A stretch of 64,000 bases of DNA from Lepus europaeus (taxonomy: Eukaryota; Chordata; Mammalia; Lagomorpha; Leporidae). A program made the position numbers and the translations under genes. The notes below the pieces were generated by a model. The model had not been told where the DNA came from and made no database searches. It saw only the letters and a list, made by a program, of their open reading frames with translations. Shown here piece by piece: positions 9,930 through 20,631 of this stretch. The stretch lies in assembly GCF_033115175.1 (NCBI RefSeq), contig NC_084835.1:57022448-57086447 (forward strand). The letters are read 5' to 3'. The first letter of the stretch is position 1. Each line of letters opens with the position of its first letter.

Positions 9930-10495
9930 TTTACTTTCAGCAAATAGGCTTACCACAAACTATGTTCAAATCATTTTAATTATTAATTTGATTAGTGTTT
10001 TCATTTCATTTCCCAATTTTTGCTGGTAGTGTGTCAAAATAAATTTTACTTTTGCATATGTACCTCATGTATTGCTGAGTTTATGAATTTTTCACCTATC
10101 AAGTCTAGTCATAGGTGCTTTATGGTTTTCTATGTAAACAATCATCTTATCTACAAAAAGGGGCAGTTTTACTACTTTTCTTTATGCTTTATGTTTTTTA
10201 TTTTTTCCCCCACTGATTAGGTAGACCTCCAGTGCAATTTAAGTAGACAAAAAGAGAATGACATCCTTGTATCATTCCTGATCTTAGTGGGGAAATCATT
10301 CCATACTTTAAACTATATTAGCTGAAGGCTTTTCAAGTTTCTTTGATCAGATTCAGAATTTTTCTCTCTCATCCAAATTTTCAAGAATTTTTTGTGATGA
10401 ATGTGTATTGAATGTTATCAGTCATCTGCATCTTTTGAGATGGCCACATAATTTTCTCCTCATTCACGTAATGTATTATGATGTGTGTTGATTGA
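9930..10495 (-). mobile_element. Ancient L1, second copy, RT region
   Basis: Complement of the ORF2 RT active-site neighbourhood (10125-10160) and the segment on its 5' side (10210-10300). Frames are broken. Confidence 0.75.
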
Positions 10496-10758
10496 CTTTT
10501 AAATCGTTTATTTTTATTTGAGAGGTAGAAAGACACAGAAAGAACTCCTGTCCACTGGTTCACTCCTCAAATGCCCAGCAGCCAGGACTTCAGTCATCCC
10601 ACGTGGGTGGCAGGGACTGAACCATTTGAGCCTGCCAGGGTGTGCATTACAGGAAGCTGGGATTGGCTGCAGAGCTAGAATTTAGATGTAGGCACTCTAA
10701 ATTAGGACATGGCTTCTTACAGGCGTCTCAACCTTTGGTGCCAAATGTCTGTCCCTGT
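10496..10758 (-). mobile_element. Old CSINE
   Basis: Strongly diverged C-repeat. TTGATTGACTTTT at 10488-10500 and TTGATTGCTTTTT at 10760-10772 look like a decayed target duplication. Confidence 0.7.
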
Positions 10759-13041
10759 TTTGATTGCTTTTTGAATGTTAAAGCAATTCTGAGTTACTGA
10801 GATAAGACAGTTTTTTTTACATTACTGAATTCATTTGGCTTATATCTTAATATTTTACTGGGATATTAATTAAGAAAATCATCTATAAATTTCTTATAAT
10901 ATATTTGGGTTGTGTATCAGGATTATATAATTATGAAATTTTATAATTATGAAATTATATAATTATGAAATTATATAATTATGAAAGAGATGCATGCAGG
11001 TTGTATTATTTTATCCTTAAATATTTCATAGACTTTACTAGCTAACCCATTTCTTCTTGGAGTTTTCCTTAAGGAAAGGTTTTCATAGTTAAATTACCTT
11101 AACAGATATTAAGCTAGCCATATACTCTATTTCTCACAGTTTTCAAAGAATTTCTCCATTTCATCTCAGTTTTTGATTGATATAAAGTCGCTTATGGCTT
11201 TCCTTGCTCTTTGAATGATGATTGTAGAATTTGTTTGATGTCCCTTTCCATTCTAAATGCAACTGTTTGTGCCTGTTTTTATCTATGATTAACCTAACTT
11301 GTGATTTATTCACTCCTGATCTTTTCAACTATTTTCCACTTTGTTAATTTTCTCTTGTTTTTCCTTTTGGCATTTCACTGGTTTCTGAAATTATCTCCAT
11401 TATTTCTCTTCTTCTTACTTTGGATGTATTTTTCTCTTCCTATTTGAGCATATTCAGGTAGAACCTTGTATCATTTGTTTCTTTTTATGCTGTTAAATTC
11501 CTTCTAAACATTACTTTATCTCACATGTTTTGATGTTTTGTTTTCATTTTCATATAATTCAAAAATGTTTTCTAATCTAATGTTTTGATTATTTACCAAG
11601 AATATGTTTGGTTAGCATTAATTACCTTTCCCCCCTAGATATCTTGTTGGTAATGGTTTCCAGTTCCTTAGTAGTTAATATATTTCATAAGAATTCAGCA
11701 TTTTGAAAACCGGGAGAGTTATTTTATGAGTATCTTATTGAATGTGCTCTCTACATTAGAAAGAACTGTATTCTGCAATTGTTGGATATGGTCTTCTGGA
11801 AATAACAATTAGCCTCTCAATGTGATTCATAATGTTCATTTTATTCTGTGTCTTTACTATTGATTGTGGAGAGAGAAGGATTTAAATTTCTTACTATGGT
11901 TGTGATTTTGTCTATTTCTCCTTTCAATCTCAATTTTGCTCTCATTGTATACAAAAGTTCTGTTATTGGGGTCATATACCTTTATGATTGTTGTCTCCTG
12001 ATTCATTATTAGTTTGTCATTAATAAATGTCCTATTCTGGCCATACTCTTTGAGTTGTACGTTATCTGATATTAAGATAGCCACTGTAATATCTCATGAC
12101 TTCTTTCGCAGGGTATATTTTTCCTCAGTCCTTTATTTCAAGCTATCTTTAACCTTATATTTAAAGTATTTCTCTTAGAGATAATGCCTTTATCTATTCT
12201 GACAATCTTTGATATTCTGTTGGAGTATTTATCCAATTTGCATTCGATATAGCTTGTTTTATGTTTGAATTTGGATATAACAATTTATTCTTTTCAGTTT
12301 GAATAGTCTGTCTCCTCTTCTAATATTCTTCCTTTCCTACATTCTTTTGGGTTGGTAGGATACTTTTCAGAATTTCATTTAAATTCTTCTTTAATAGAAG
12401 AATTTTTATTTTTAGCTATACTTCTTTTTGTCTGATTGCTATAATAACATACTCTCAACTTTTAACACTGTACTTAATGATGATAATGTACCACTTCATT
12501 TAAATTGTCAAGTTTGTTGTAATGTAATAGGTCATCTTATTCTTATTGTAAGGAAATTAAGAATTGGGAGCTCAGTAAATGTAATGCCTAACATACTTGA
12601 AGTTTAATGCAAACATACATTTGTAGAATAAACTCAACATGATTTTCATGCATATTTATTTTTAAAATTTGTGTTCTGCTAATACTTTATGAGTTTGATT
12701 TTTGTATGAGGAAAAAAATTTAGCCTGTAAATGTTCTTTAAGTGTTCTTGTCATGTTTTCTTATGAAGGTTATGATAAACTCATGAAGTGATTGAGACCA
12801 TTTTCATATTTTTCAAAGCTACAATTCTAAGAATGTAAGGATACTTCCCTCTCTTCCTGCTGCTTCCTCTCTTTTTTCCTTCCAAGTCTTGTGGTAACAT
12901 GCTTTCAAATTACTTTAAATTACAGGCTTAGTATTTTTATTTATTCCTTTTCATCTTTGTTAATTTCTTCTTTTTTTTTTTGCTTCTGTTTGGATAGATT
13001 GTTTTGTATTACTCTATTATTCCTCTTATATTAGTGGTGTT
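10759..13041 (-). mobile_element. Ancient L1, second copy, RT finger to ORF2 start
   Basis: Collinear complement of ORF2 from the RT through the connector (11160-11430) and endonuclease (11480-12120), then diverged sequence towards ORF1. The plus strand is T-rich. No intact frame remains. Confidence 0.8.
10917..10986. repeat. Short AT-rich tandem repeat
   Basis: About four copies of a 16-18 bp unit built on ATAATTATGAAATT, expanded inside the old L1. Confidence 0.85.
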
Positions 13042-13053
13042 GATATACATTCT

Positions 13054-13376
13054 ATTTTGTTTTTTTGATAGGCAGAGTTAGTGAGAGAGAGAGACAGAGA
13101 GAAAGGTCTTCCTTCTGTTGGTTCACCCCCCAAATGGCCACTATGGCTGGCGCGCTGCGCCGATCTGAAGCCAGGAGCTAGGTGCTTCCTCCTGGTCTCC
13201 CATGCGGGTGCAGGGCCCAAGGTCTTGGGCCATCTTCCACTGTCTTTCCAGGCCACAGCAGAGAGCTGGACTGGAAGAGGAGCAACCAGGACAGAACTGA
13301 TGCCCCAACCGGGACTAGAACCCGGAGTACTGGTGCCGCAGGTGGAGGATTAGCCTAGTGAGCCGCAGTGCCAGCA
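13054..13376 (-). mobile_element. CSINE (young type)
   Basis: Full-length copy with a 12-bp perfect target duplication, GATATACATTCT, at 13042-13053 and 13377-13388. Confidence 0.96.
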
Positions 13377-13388
13377 GATATACATTCT

Positions 13389-13572
13389 TAGATTCTTCTT
13401 CCAGTGGTTGTACCAGAGATTACAACAGCCCTTCTTGACTTAGCAAAATCTAATGTAAATTTATGCTTTTACTTCCTCCTGGACAGCATCAGGACCTCAG
13501 AATTTAATTACACTGTGCTCCTGCAGACTCATATATTGGTTGTCATAAGTTTTAATTCCAAATTCTTTTAAT
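13389..13572 (-). mobile_element. Ancient L1, 5' remainder (tentative)
   Basis: Continues the sequence interrupted at 13041. It is probably the ORF1-side part of the second old L1, ending where the rabbit L1 inserted. Confidence 0.45.
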
Positions 13573-14136
13573 GACCTAAATGAAAGATCTCTGTGAGTGA
13601 GATCCCAGTGGAAAGAATGGGCCATCTAAGAAGGAGGTACCTTTCTCTGAAGGGAGGAGAGAACTTCCACTTTGACTATGGCCATGTCTAAATAAGATCA
13701 GAGTTGGCAAACTCATGAGGCTTGCATAGCCTTGGCAGCTCATGACAAGAGCCTTGGGTGATTACTGACGTCATAAATCAAACAAGAGTGTCAATTGTTA
13801 ACAACAGGAGTCGCTGTGCACTTACTCCCCATGTAGGATCTCTGTCCTTAATGTGTTCTACTAGGTGAATTAACGGTAAAACTACTGCTAAAACAATACT
13901 CTATACTTTGTGTTTCTGAGTGGGTGCAAACTGTTGAAATCTTTACTTAGTAAATACTAGGTAGATCTTCTGTATTTAAAGATAATTGAAAATGAATCTT
14001 GATATGAATGGGATGGGAGAGGGAGTGGGAGATGGGATGGTTGCGGGTGGGAGGGAGGTTATTGGGGGGGGTAGCCACTATAATCCAAAATTTGTACTTT
14101 GGAAATTTATATTTATTAAATAAAGGTTTAAAAAAA
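13573..14136 (+). mobile_element. Rabbit L1 3' end, left arm of a large inverted repeat
   Basis: A 5'-truncated rabbit L1 that holds only the distal 3'UTR, with the G-rich tract at 14000-14075, AATAAA near 14119 and a short A-tail at 14131-14136. It matches 16386-16950 in reverse complement over essentially its full length with few differences, including shared subfamily variants. Confidence 0.92.
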
Positions 14137-16385
14137 GTAGGCTGTAAGTTCAAGGATTCAGATTCATTGGCTATGAAGGAAGAAATTAGTGGTTCAGAAG
14201 TGCTGGATACATCAGTGATATCAGGGATAATCATAAGGGGTAACATGGCTTCATTGCACTGCAAAGCTTGGGAGAAGAGCCTGAAGCAAGAGTGGGCAAG
14301 GAAAGGGGAGGAGGGGTGTGCACATGTGGATGTCAAGGCTTCCTTTCTCTAAGAGAGATGTTGAAAGCAGAGTGTGTCAGGCCAGTGGGGTGGGGAAGAT
14401 CAGAAATGTGAGGTGCTGCCACTGGGTATTAAGGCAAAAGCTCTGCCCTGACAGTGGACCTCAACAGAGGAAGAGTCAGCAGGGACAGTGGAGGAGGAGA
14501 CTTAGGGGCAAGAGTGCTGTGTTCTCACCGCACGTGCTATGGCGTACACACAGGGTTGAAGAAGAGCAGACAGGTCGCCAAGCCAGTTGTGGTTACAGCA
14601 GCTCGGGCCTGCAGAGTGTGTGTGGACAAAGACAGGAAGCCATCTCTGCCTCGGGTGAGGAGGAAGAAGGGCAGGTAGTGAGGTACTGCAGGCTCCCATT
14701 GTGTCTGTTCCATCCCCCAGAAATAGCATTTTTGGACACCGAGTCCCAAAGCTTTCCCTCAGTAGCAGTGAGAGGCAGTTTGGGAGCTGGGGGCAACTCA
14801 CGTGGATTTCACTGGGCTCCCACAGGAGTCCACCAGCGGAGGTGGCAGCCTCAGTGTGGTGAGACTTCCAGGTCCAGTGACGATCTGCAAGAGGCAGGTG
14901 CAGCTCATGCTGGATGCTGGTTTTCATTGGCCCTGCAACTTCACGCCTGGAGATTCTCCTGGGTTATGTCTTCCACCATTGACACATAGTCAGGTTGAGC
15001 AGGACGAGTCTCTGTCGGCACCTCCCCACATGTCCAGCCCCAGGCAAGGCGGATGGCAGGGCAGGATTTGGGCCGAGAGTGTTGTACGGCAAGGACTGGC
15101 TTCTGGAGAGAGCCCTGGGCCTCTGGATCATCAGGTGATAGGGACTGGTGGTTTCCCACCAGAGGCCCAGGACTTCTCTTGAAGGCGTGGCAGGCTCTTT
15201 GGTCTTTCTGGGGCATTCTCTCCTCCAGCTCTTCTTTCTCCTCCTCGCTCTGCCTTTTCTGGCGCTGTTCTTCAGTCCTCTCTTGGTTTGCCCAGAAGCC
15301 TGGAAGCGGAGGGTCACAGGACTGCACCTCCTCCTCTTCCTCTTCCTCTTCCTCTTTAATGGAAGGCAGGACACTGAACGTCTGACTGACTTCCTGGCAG
15401 TCCAGACGCCGATTGGCCTGGACTCTTTTGTTCACATGGTGCCTGCCGTTGTGCCTTCTTATGGGCAGGGGCCACCACTTCCTACTGCTGGGCCTGGAGC
15501 CAGAGCCAGCATGCTCGAGGTCCCTGCACCACTTCCTATACTCCCAAGTGGGAGTGGGTGGCGGTGCAGGTGGAGTGTGGTCCACCCAATCGGGTGGGCC
15601 AGTGCGGCATGGCTCAGGAACCACACGGTTCCTGAAGCACGAGAATTTGGGGAGACAATTTCCCATCACAGCGAAGTGTGTGAGTTTGCAAGTGGCAGGA
15701 TGGAGGAGCTCGGCCCCTCCGCTCCTACGGCATTCAACTCACTGAAAACTGCTGAGCTGAGGGCTTGTGAGGTGGCATCAGAGGCAGTGACAATGCCAGG
15801 ATGTGTCATGAAGGAGGTTGCCTGGCAGCTGTGGTGGGTGGGGTGCGGTGGTGTCACAAAAGCACCTGGCTCTGAACTTGGCCCCAGCTGGACTTTCTAG
15901 CACCTAGGTGTGTCCTGTTGCTGCTGCCAGCTGGGAGTTGATGCTCCATGAGCCACCCCATAGCCTGAGGGGGCCTTAGACAGAGATGTGCCCGAGGTCC
16001 TGTGGCCTGGGATCAGTCTCTGGCTCAAGGGGCTCCTTGCCACTATGTCTGGGGCCTAGCTTGGCACCAGTGACCCTGTGAAGCCAACCATCTCTGCTAG
16101 TATCCATGGCAGAGCCAGCTACAAGCTGAGCCCAGAACCAACCAGGACTCCCATTCTCATCCAGGTGTCCAGTTCTGGGCCCCTTGGATGGAGCTGTACC
16201 TTCTCCATGAACACCCTGGCTAGCCCTGATCAATAGCCTGGCTGCCAAGATTTTCTTGCAGGGGCCATGTGCCCTGACCTGAGTGTCTGATACCTAACAA
16301 GACACCCTTTGCTGCCATATAAATTCTCTTTCCTATCTGTTACAATGCAAGCAAACATTTAGGCCTCAAATTTATTTTGTTTTCT
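14137..16385. other. GC-rich unique DNA between inverted L1 ends
   Basis: About 2.2 kb without recognisable repeats, much richer in GC than its flanks. It holds overlapping long frames on both strands (minus 14941-15666, plus 15148-15900). A pyrimidine-rich (CTC/TTC)n stretch lies at 15327-15358. I see no poly-A tail, promoter or splice pattern that decides whether it is a retrocopy, an exon-bearing segment or neutral sequence. Confidence 0.6.
14941..15666 (-). CDS. Unrecognised 241-residue intronless open frame
   Basis: I do not recognise the product. The frame starts at an ATG (15664-15666) in good Kozak context (G at -3 and at +4) and encodes MGNCLPKFSC at its N-terminus, so glycine follows the initiator and two cysteines lie close by. 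An N-myristoylation or palmitoylation role is only a guess, and residue 6 is a proline, which is not ideal. Next come a basic Arg/His/Lys-rich segment at about residues 55-95, a run of nine to ten Glu at about 108-118, a charged Glu/Lys/Arg helix-like part at about 130-160, and a C-terminal DYVSM motif. A plus-strand frame overlaps most of it, and GC-rich DNA yields long chance frames. It could be a retrogene, a large exon or chance. Confidence 0.25.
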   Translation of the reverse strand: MGNCLPKFSCFRNRVVPEPCRTGPPDWVDHTPPAPPPTPTWEYRKWCRDLEHAGSGSRPSSRKWWPLPIRRHNGRHHVNKRVQANRRLDCQEVSQTFSVLPSIKEEEEEEEEEVQSCDPPLPGFWANQERTEEQRQKRQSEEEKEELEERMPQKDQRACHAFKRSPGPLVGNHQSLSPDDPEAQGSLQKPVLAVQHSRPKSCPAIRLAWGWTCGEVPTETRPAQPDYVSMVEDITQENLQA

Positions 16386-17423
16386 TTTTTTTTTTTTACT
16401 TCTATTTAATAAGTATAAATTTCCAAAGTGCAAATTTTGGCTTATAGTGGCTTCCCCCCCCAATAACCTCCCTCCCACCCACAACCATTCCATCTCCCAC
16501 TCCCTCTCCCATCCCATTCATATCAAGATTCATTTTTAATTATCTTTATATATAGAAGATCTACCTAGTATTTACTAAGTAGATTTCAACAGTTTGCACC
16601 CACTCAGAAACACAAAGTATAGAGTATTGTTTTAGCAGTAGCTTTACCGTTAATTCACCTAGTAGAACACATTAAGGACAGAGATCCTACATGGGGAGTA
16701 AGTGCACAGAGACTCCTGTTGTTAACAATTGACACTCTTGTTTGATTTATGACGTCAGTAATCACCCAAGGCTCTTGTCATGAGCTGCCAAGGCTATGCA
16801 AGCCTCATGAGTTTGCCAACTCTGATCTTATTTAGACATGGCCATAGTCAAAGTGGAAGTTCTCTCCTCCCTTCAGAGAAAGGTACCTCCTTCTTAGATG
16901 GCCCGTTCTTTCCACTGGGATCTCACTCACAGAGATCTTTCATTTAGGTCTTTTTTGTTTGTTTGTTTTTTTGCCAGAGTGTCTTGGCTTTCCATGCCTG
17001 AAATATTCTCATGGGCTTTTTTTGCCAGATCCAAATGCCTTAAGGGCTGATTCTGAGGCCATAGTGCTGTTTAGGACATCCACCATTCTATGAGTCTGTT
17101 GTGTATCCCGCTTCCCATATTGGATCATTCTCTCCTTTTTAATTCTATCAGTTAGTATTAGCAGACACTAGTCTTGTTTATGTTATCCCTTTGACACTTA
17201 ATCCTATCATTATTATCAATTATGAACTGAAACTGATCACTTTTACTAGTGAAAGGCATTGGTACATACCACCTTGATGGGATTGAATTGGAATCCCCTG
17301 GCACGTTTTTAACTCTACCATTAGGGGTAAGTCCAACTGAGCAAGTGTTGAACTATACATCTCGTCCCTCTCTTATTCCTACTCTTATGTTTAATCATGA
17401 TCACTTTTCAGGTAAATTTATCT

Positions 17424-17451
17424 TTCTTTTTTGACAGGCAGAGTGGACAGT

Positions 17452-17487
<36 letters not shown>

Positions 17488-17677
17488 TCTTCCTTTGCCG
17501 TTGGTTCACCCTCCAATGGCCGCCGCGGCCGGCGTGCTGGAGCCGGCGCACTATGCTGATCCGAAGGCAGGAGCCAGGTGCTTCTCCTGGTCTCCCATGG
17601 GGTGCAGGGCCCAAGCACTTGGGCCATCCTCCACTGGACTCCCGGGCCACAGCAGAGAGCTGGCCTGGAAGAGGGGC
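17424..17677 (-). mobile_element. CSINE (young type), head-truncated
   Basis: Has the T-tail, GA stretch and CpG-rich body but stops at GAAGAGGGGC, losing the last 75 bp or so (the tRNA-like head). Inserted in the L1 3'UTR, where a few L1 bases appear to be missing and no target duplication is evident. Confidence 0.88.
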
Positions 17678-17679
17678 TA

Positions 17680-18752
17680 AGAATAATTGTGCGTTAATTA
17701 AAGATTTCAACCAAGAGTATTAAGTAGAACAAAAAAACACTAAAAGGAATAAAATAGTAAGTTGTTCCTCAACAGTCAGGACAAGGGCTGATCAAGTCAT
17801 TGTTTCTCATAGTGTCCATTTCACTTCAACAGGTTTCCTTTTTGGTGCTCGGTTAGTTGTCACTGATCAGGGAGAACATATGATATTTGTCCCTTTGGAA
17901 CTGGCTTATTTCACTCAGCATGATGTTTTCCAGATTCCTCCATTTTGTTGCAAATGACCGGATTTCATTGTTCTTGACTGCTGTGTAGTATTCTATGGAG
18001 TACATATCCCATAATTTCTTTATCCAGTCTTCTGTTGATGGGCATTTAGGTTGATTCTAGGTCTTAGCTATTGTGAATTGAGCTGCAATAAACATTGAGG
18101 TGCAGACAGCTCTTTTGTTTGCCAATTTAATTTCCTTTGGGTAAATTCCAAGGAGTGGGATGGCTGGGTTGAATGGTAGGGTTATATTCAGGTTTCTTAG
18201 TAATCCAGACTGACCTACATAGTGGCTTTACCACTTTGTATTCCCACCAACAGTGTCCCTTTTTCCTCACATCCTCGCCAGCATCTGTTGTTGGTAGATT
18301 TCTGTGTGTAAGCCATTGTAACCAGGGTGAGGTGAAACCTCATTGTGGTTTTGATTTGCATTCCCTGATGGCTAGTGATCCTGAATATTTTTTCATGTGC
18401 CTGTTGGCCATTTGGATTTACTCTTTTGAAAATGTCTATTGAGGTCCTGGGCCCATCTCTTAAGTGGGTTGTTTGTTTTGTTGTGGAGTTTCTTGATCTC
18501 TTTGTAGATTCTGGTTATTAATCCTTTATCTGTTGCATAGTTTGGAAATATTTTTTCCCATTCTGTTGGTTGCCTCTTCACTTTCCTGACTGTTTCTTTT
18601 GCAGTACAGAAAACTTCTCAATTTGATGCAATCCCAATAGTTCATTTTGGCTTTGACTGCCTGTGCCTCTGGGGTCTTTTCCAAGAGGTCTTTGCCTGTG
18701 CTTATATCTTTCAGGGTGTCTACAATGTTCTTTAATAATTTGATGGTGTCGG
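17680..18752 (-). pseudogene. L1 3'UTR start and ORF2 C-terminal remnant
   Basis: Covers the proximal 3'UTR and the ORF2 C-terminal segment, whose complement runs through 17900-18740. Stop codons and frameshifts break the frame, so it cannot encode a working ORF2 protein. Confidence 0.85.
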
Positions 18753-20612
18753 CTAACCCACTGTTGGTGGGAATGCAAACTGGTTAAGCCACTATGGAAG
18801 TCAGTCTGGAGATTCCTCAGAAACCTGAACATAACCCTACCATACAACCCAGCCATTCCACTCCTTGGAATTTACCCAAAGGAAATTAATTTGGCAAATA
18901 AAAAAGCCATCTGCACATTAATGTTTATTGCAGCTCAATTCACAATAGCTAAGACCTGGAACCAACCCAAATGCCCATCAACAGTAGACTGGATAAAGAA
19001 ATTATGGGACATGTACTCCATAGAATACTATACAGCAGTAAGAAACAACGAAACCCAGTCATTTGCAACAAGATGGAGCAATCTGGAAAACATCATGCTG
19101 AGTGAATTAAGCCAGTCCCAAAGAGAAAAATATCATTTGTTTTCCCTGATCGGTGACAACTGAGCGCCAAAGGGGAAACCTGTTAAGTGAAATGGACACT
19201 ATAAGCAACAATGAACTGATCAGCTCCTGTCCTGACTTTAGATGTACAATGTAATACTTTAGCCTTTTTAGTATTTGTTGTTGTTGTTCTAGTACTATTG
19301 GTTGAACTCAGTAATTAACACACAATTATTCTTAGGTGTTTAAATTTTAACTGAAAAGTGATCCCTGTTAAATCTAAGAGTGGAAAAAGGGAGGAGATGA
19401 ACAATTTGGAACATGCTCAATCGGTCTGGCCGCAAATGGTGGAGTTAGAAATGTGCCAGGGGATTCCAACACAATTCCATCAAGATGGCATGTACCAATG
19501 CCATCGCACTAGTCCAAGTGATCAATTTCAGCTCACAATTGATAGTTCTGATAGGTCTAAGAGTCAAAGAGATCACACAAACAAGACAAGTATCTGCTAA
19601 TACTAACTGATAGAATCAAAAAGGGAGAGAAAGATCCAACATGGGAAGTGGGATACACAGCAGACTCATAGGATGGCAGATGTCCTAAACAACACTCTGG
19701 CCTCAGAATCAGCCCTCAAGGCATTCAGATCTGGCTGAAGAGCCCATGAGAGTATAGCAGGCATGGAAAGCCAAGATATCATGGAAAAAAAAAAAAAAGA
19801 CCTAAATGAATGATCTCTGTGAGTGAGATCCCAGTGGAAAGAACGGGGCCATCAAAGAAGGAGGTACCCTTCTCCGAAGGGAGGAGAGAACTTCCACTTT
19901 GACTATGACCCTATCGGAATAAGACCAAAGTCAGCGAACTCTAAAGGCTTCCATAGCCCTGGCAACTCATGACTAGAGCCTAGGGAGATTACTGACGCCA
20001 TGAACAGGAGTGTCAAATTGTTAAATCAGCAACAGGAGTCACTGTGTACTTACACCCCATGTGGGATCTGTCCCTAATGTGTCGTCTAAAGCGAAGTGAT
20101 GCTATAACTAGTACTGAAACAGTATTTTTATACTTTGCGTTTCTGTGTGGGCACAAACTGATGAGGTCTTTACTAATTATATACTGAATTGATCTTCTGT
20201 ATATAAAGAGAATTGGAAATGAAAAAAAAAAAAACAACCTGGTGTTAAAATGGAAATGGCATAGAAAATTAATTAATTTGAAAAAAAAATTATGTAGGAT
20301 CTCTGTCTTTAATGTGCTGTACATTGCTATTTAATGCTATAATTAGTAATCCAATGGTAGTTTTTTCACTTTGTGTTGCTATATGGGCAAAATGTTGAAA
20401 TCTTTACCTAATATATACTAAACTGATCTTCTGTATACAAAGAGAATTGAAAATGAATCTTTACATGAATGGAAGGGGAAAGGGAGCGGGAAGGGGGAGG
20501 ATTGCGGGCGGGAGGGAAGTTATGGGAGGGGGGAAGCCATTGTAACCCATGGGCTATACTTTGGAAATTTATATTCATTAAATAAAAGTTAAAAAAAAAA
20601 GAAACAAAAAAA
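18753..20612 (+). mobile_element. Plus-strand rabbit L1 nested in the minus-strand L1, with two 3' ends
   Basis: Flanked by a perfect 19-bp target duplication, AATAATTTGATGGTGTCGG, at 18734-18752 and 20613-20631. It holds the ORF2 C-terminus (stop at 19161-19163), a complete 3'UTR ending in an A-run at 20222-20234, about 55 bp of non-L1 sequence (20235-20289), and then a second truncated L1 3' end with G-rich tract and poly-A at 20290-20612. One target duplication surrounds both ends. Confidence 0.92.
18891..19163 (+). pseudogene. L1 ORF2 C-terminal fragment
   Basis: An intact 90-codon frame giving the end of L1 ORF2, including the AVRNNE-type and W-cysteine-poor terminal segment. It lacks endonuclease and RT, so it is non-functional. 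Confidence 0.85.
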
Positions 20613-20631
20613 AATAATTTGATGGTGTCGG

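Noticed and set aside
15148..15900. 250-codon plus-strand frame with a Leu/Phe-rich run
   Set aside because: The hydrophobic run is the antisense of the Glu-rich segment of the minus frame. The rest has no recognisable features. Kept only as part of the GC-rich region.
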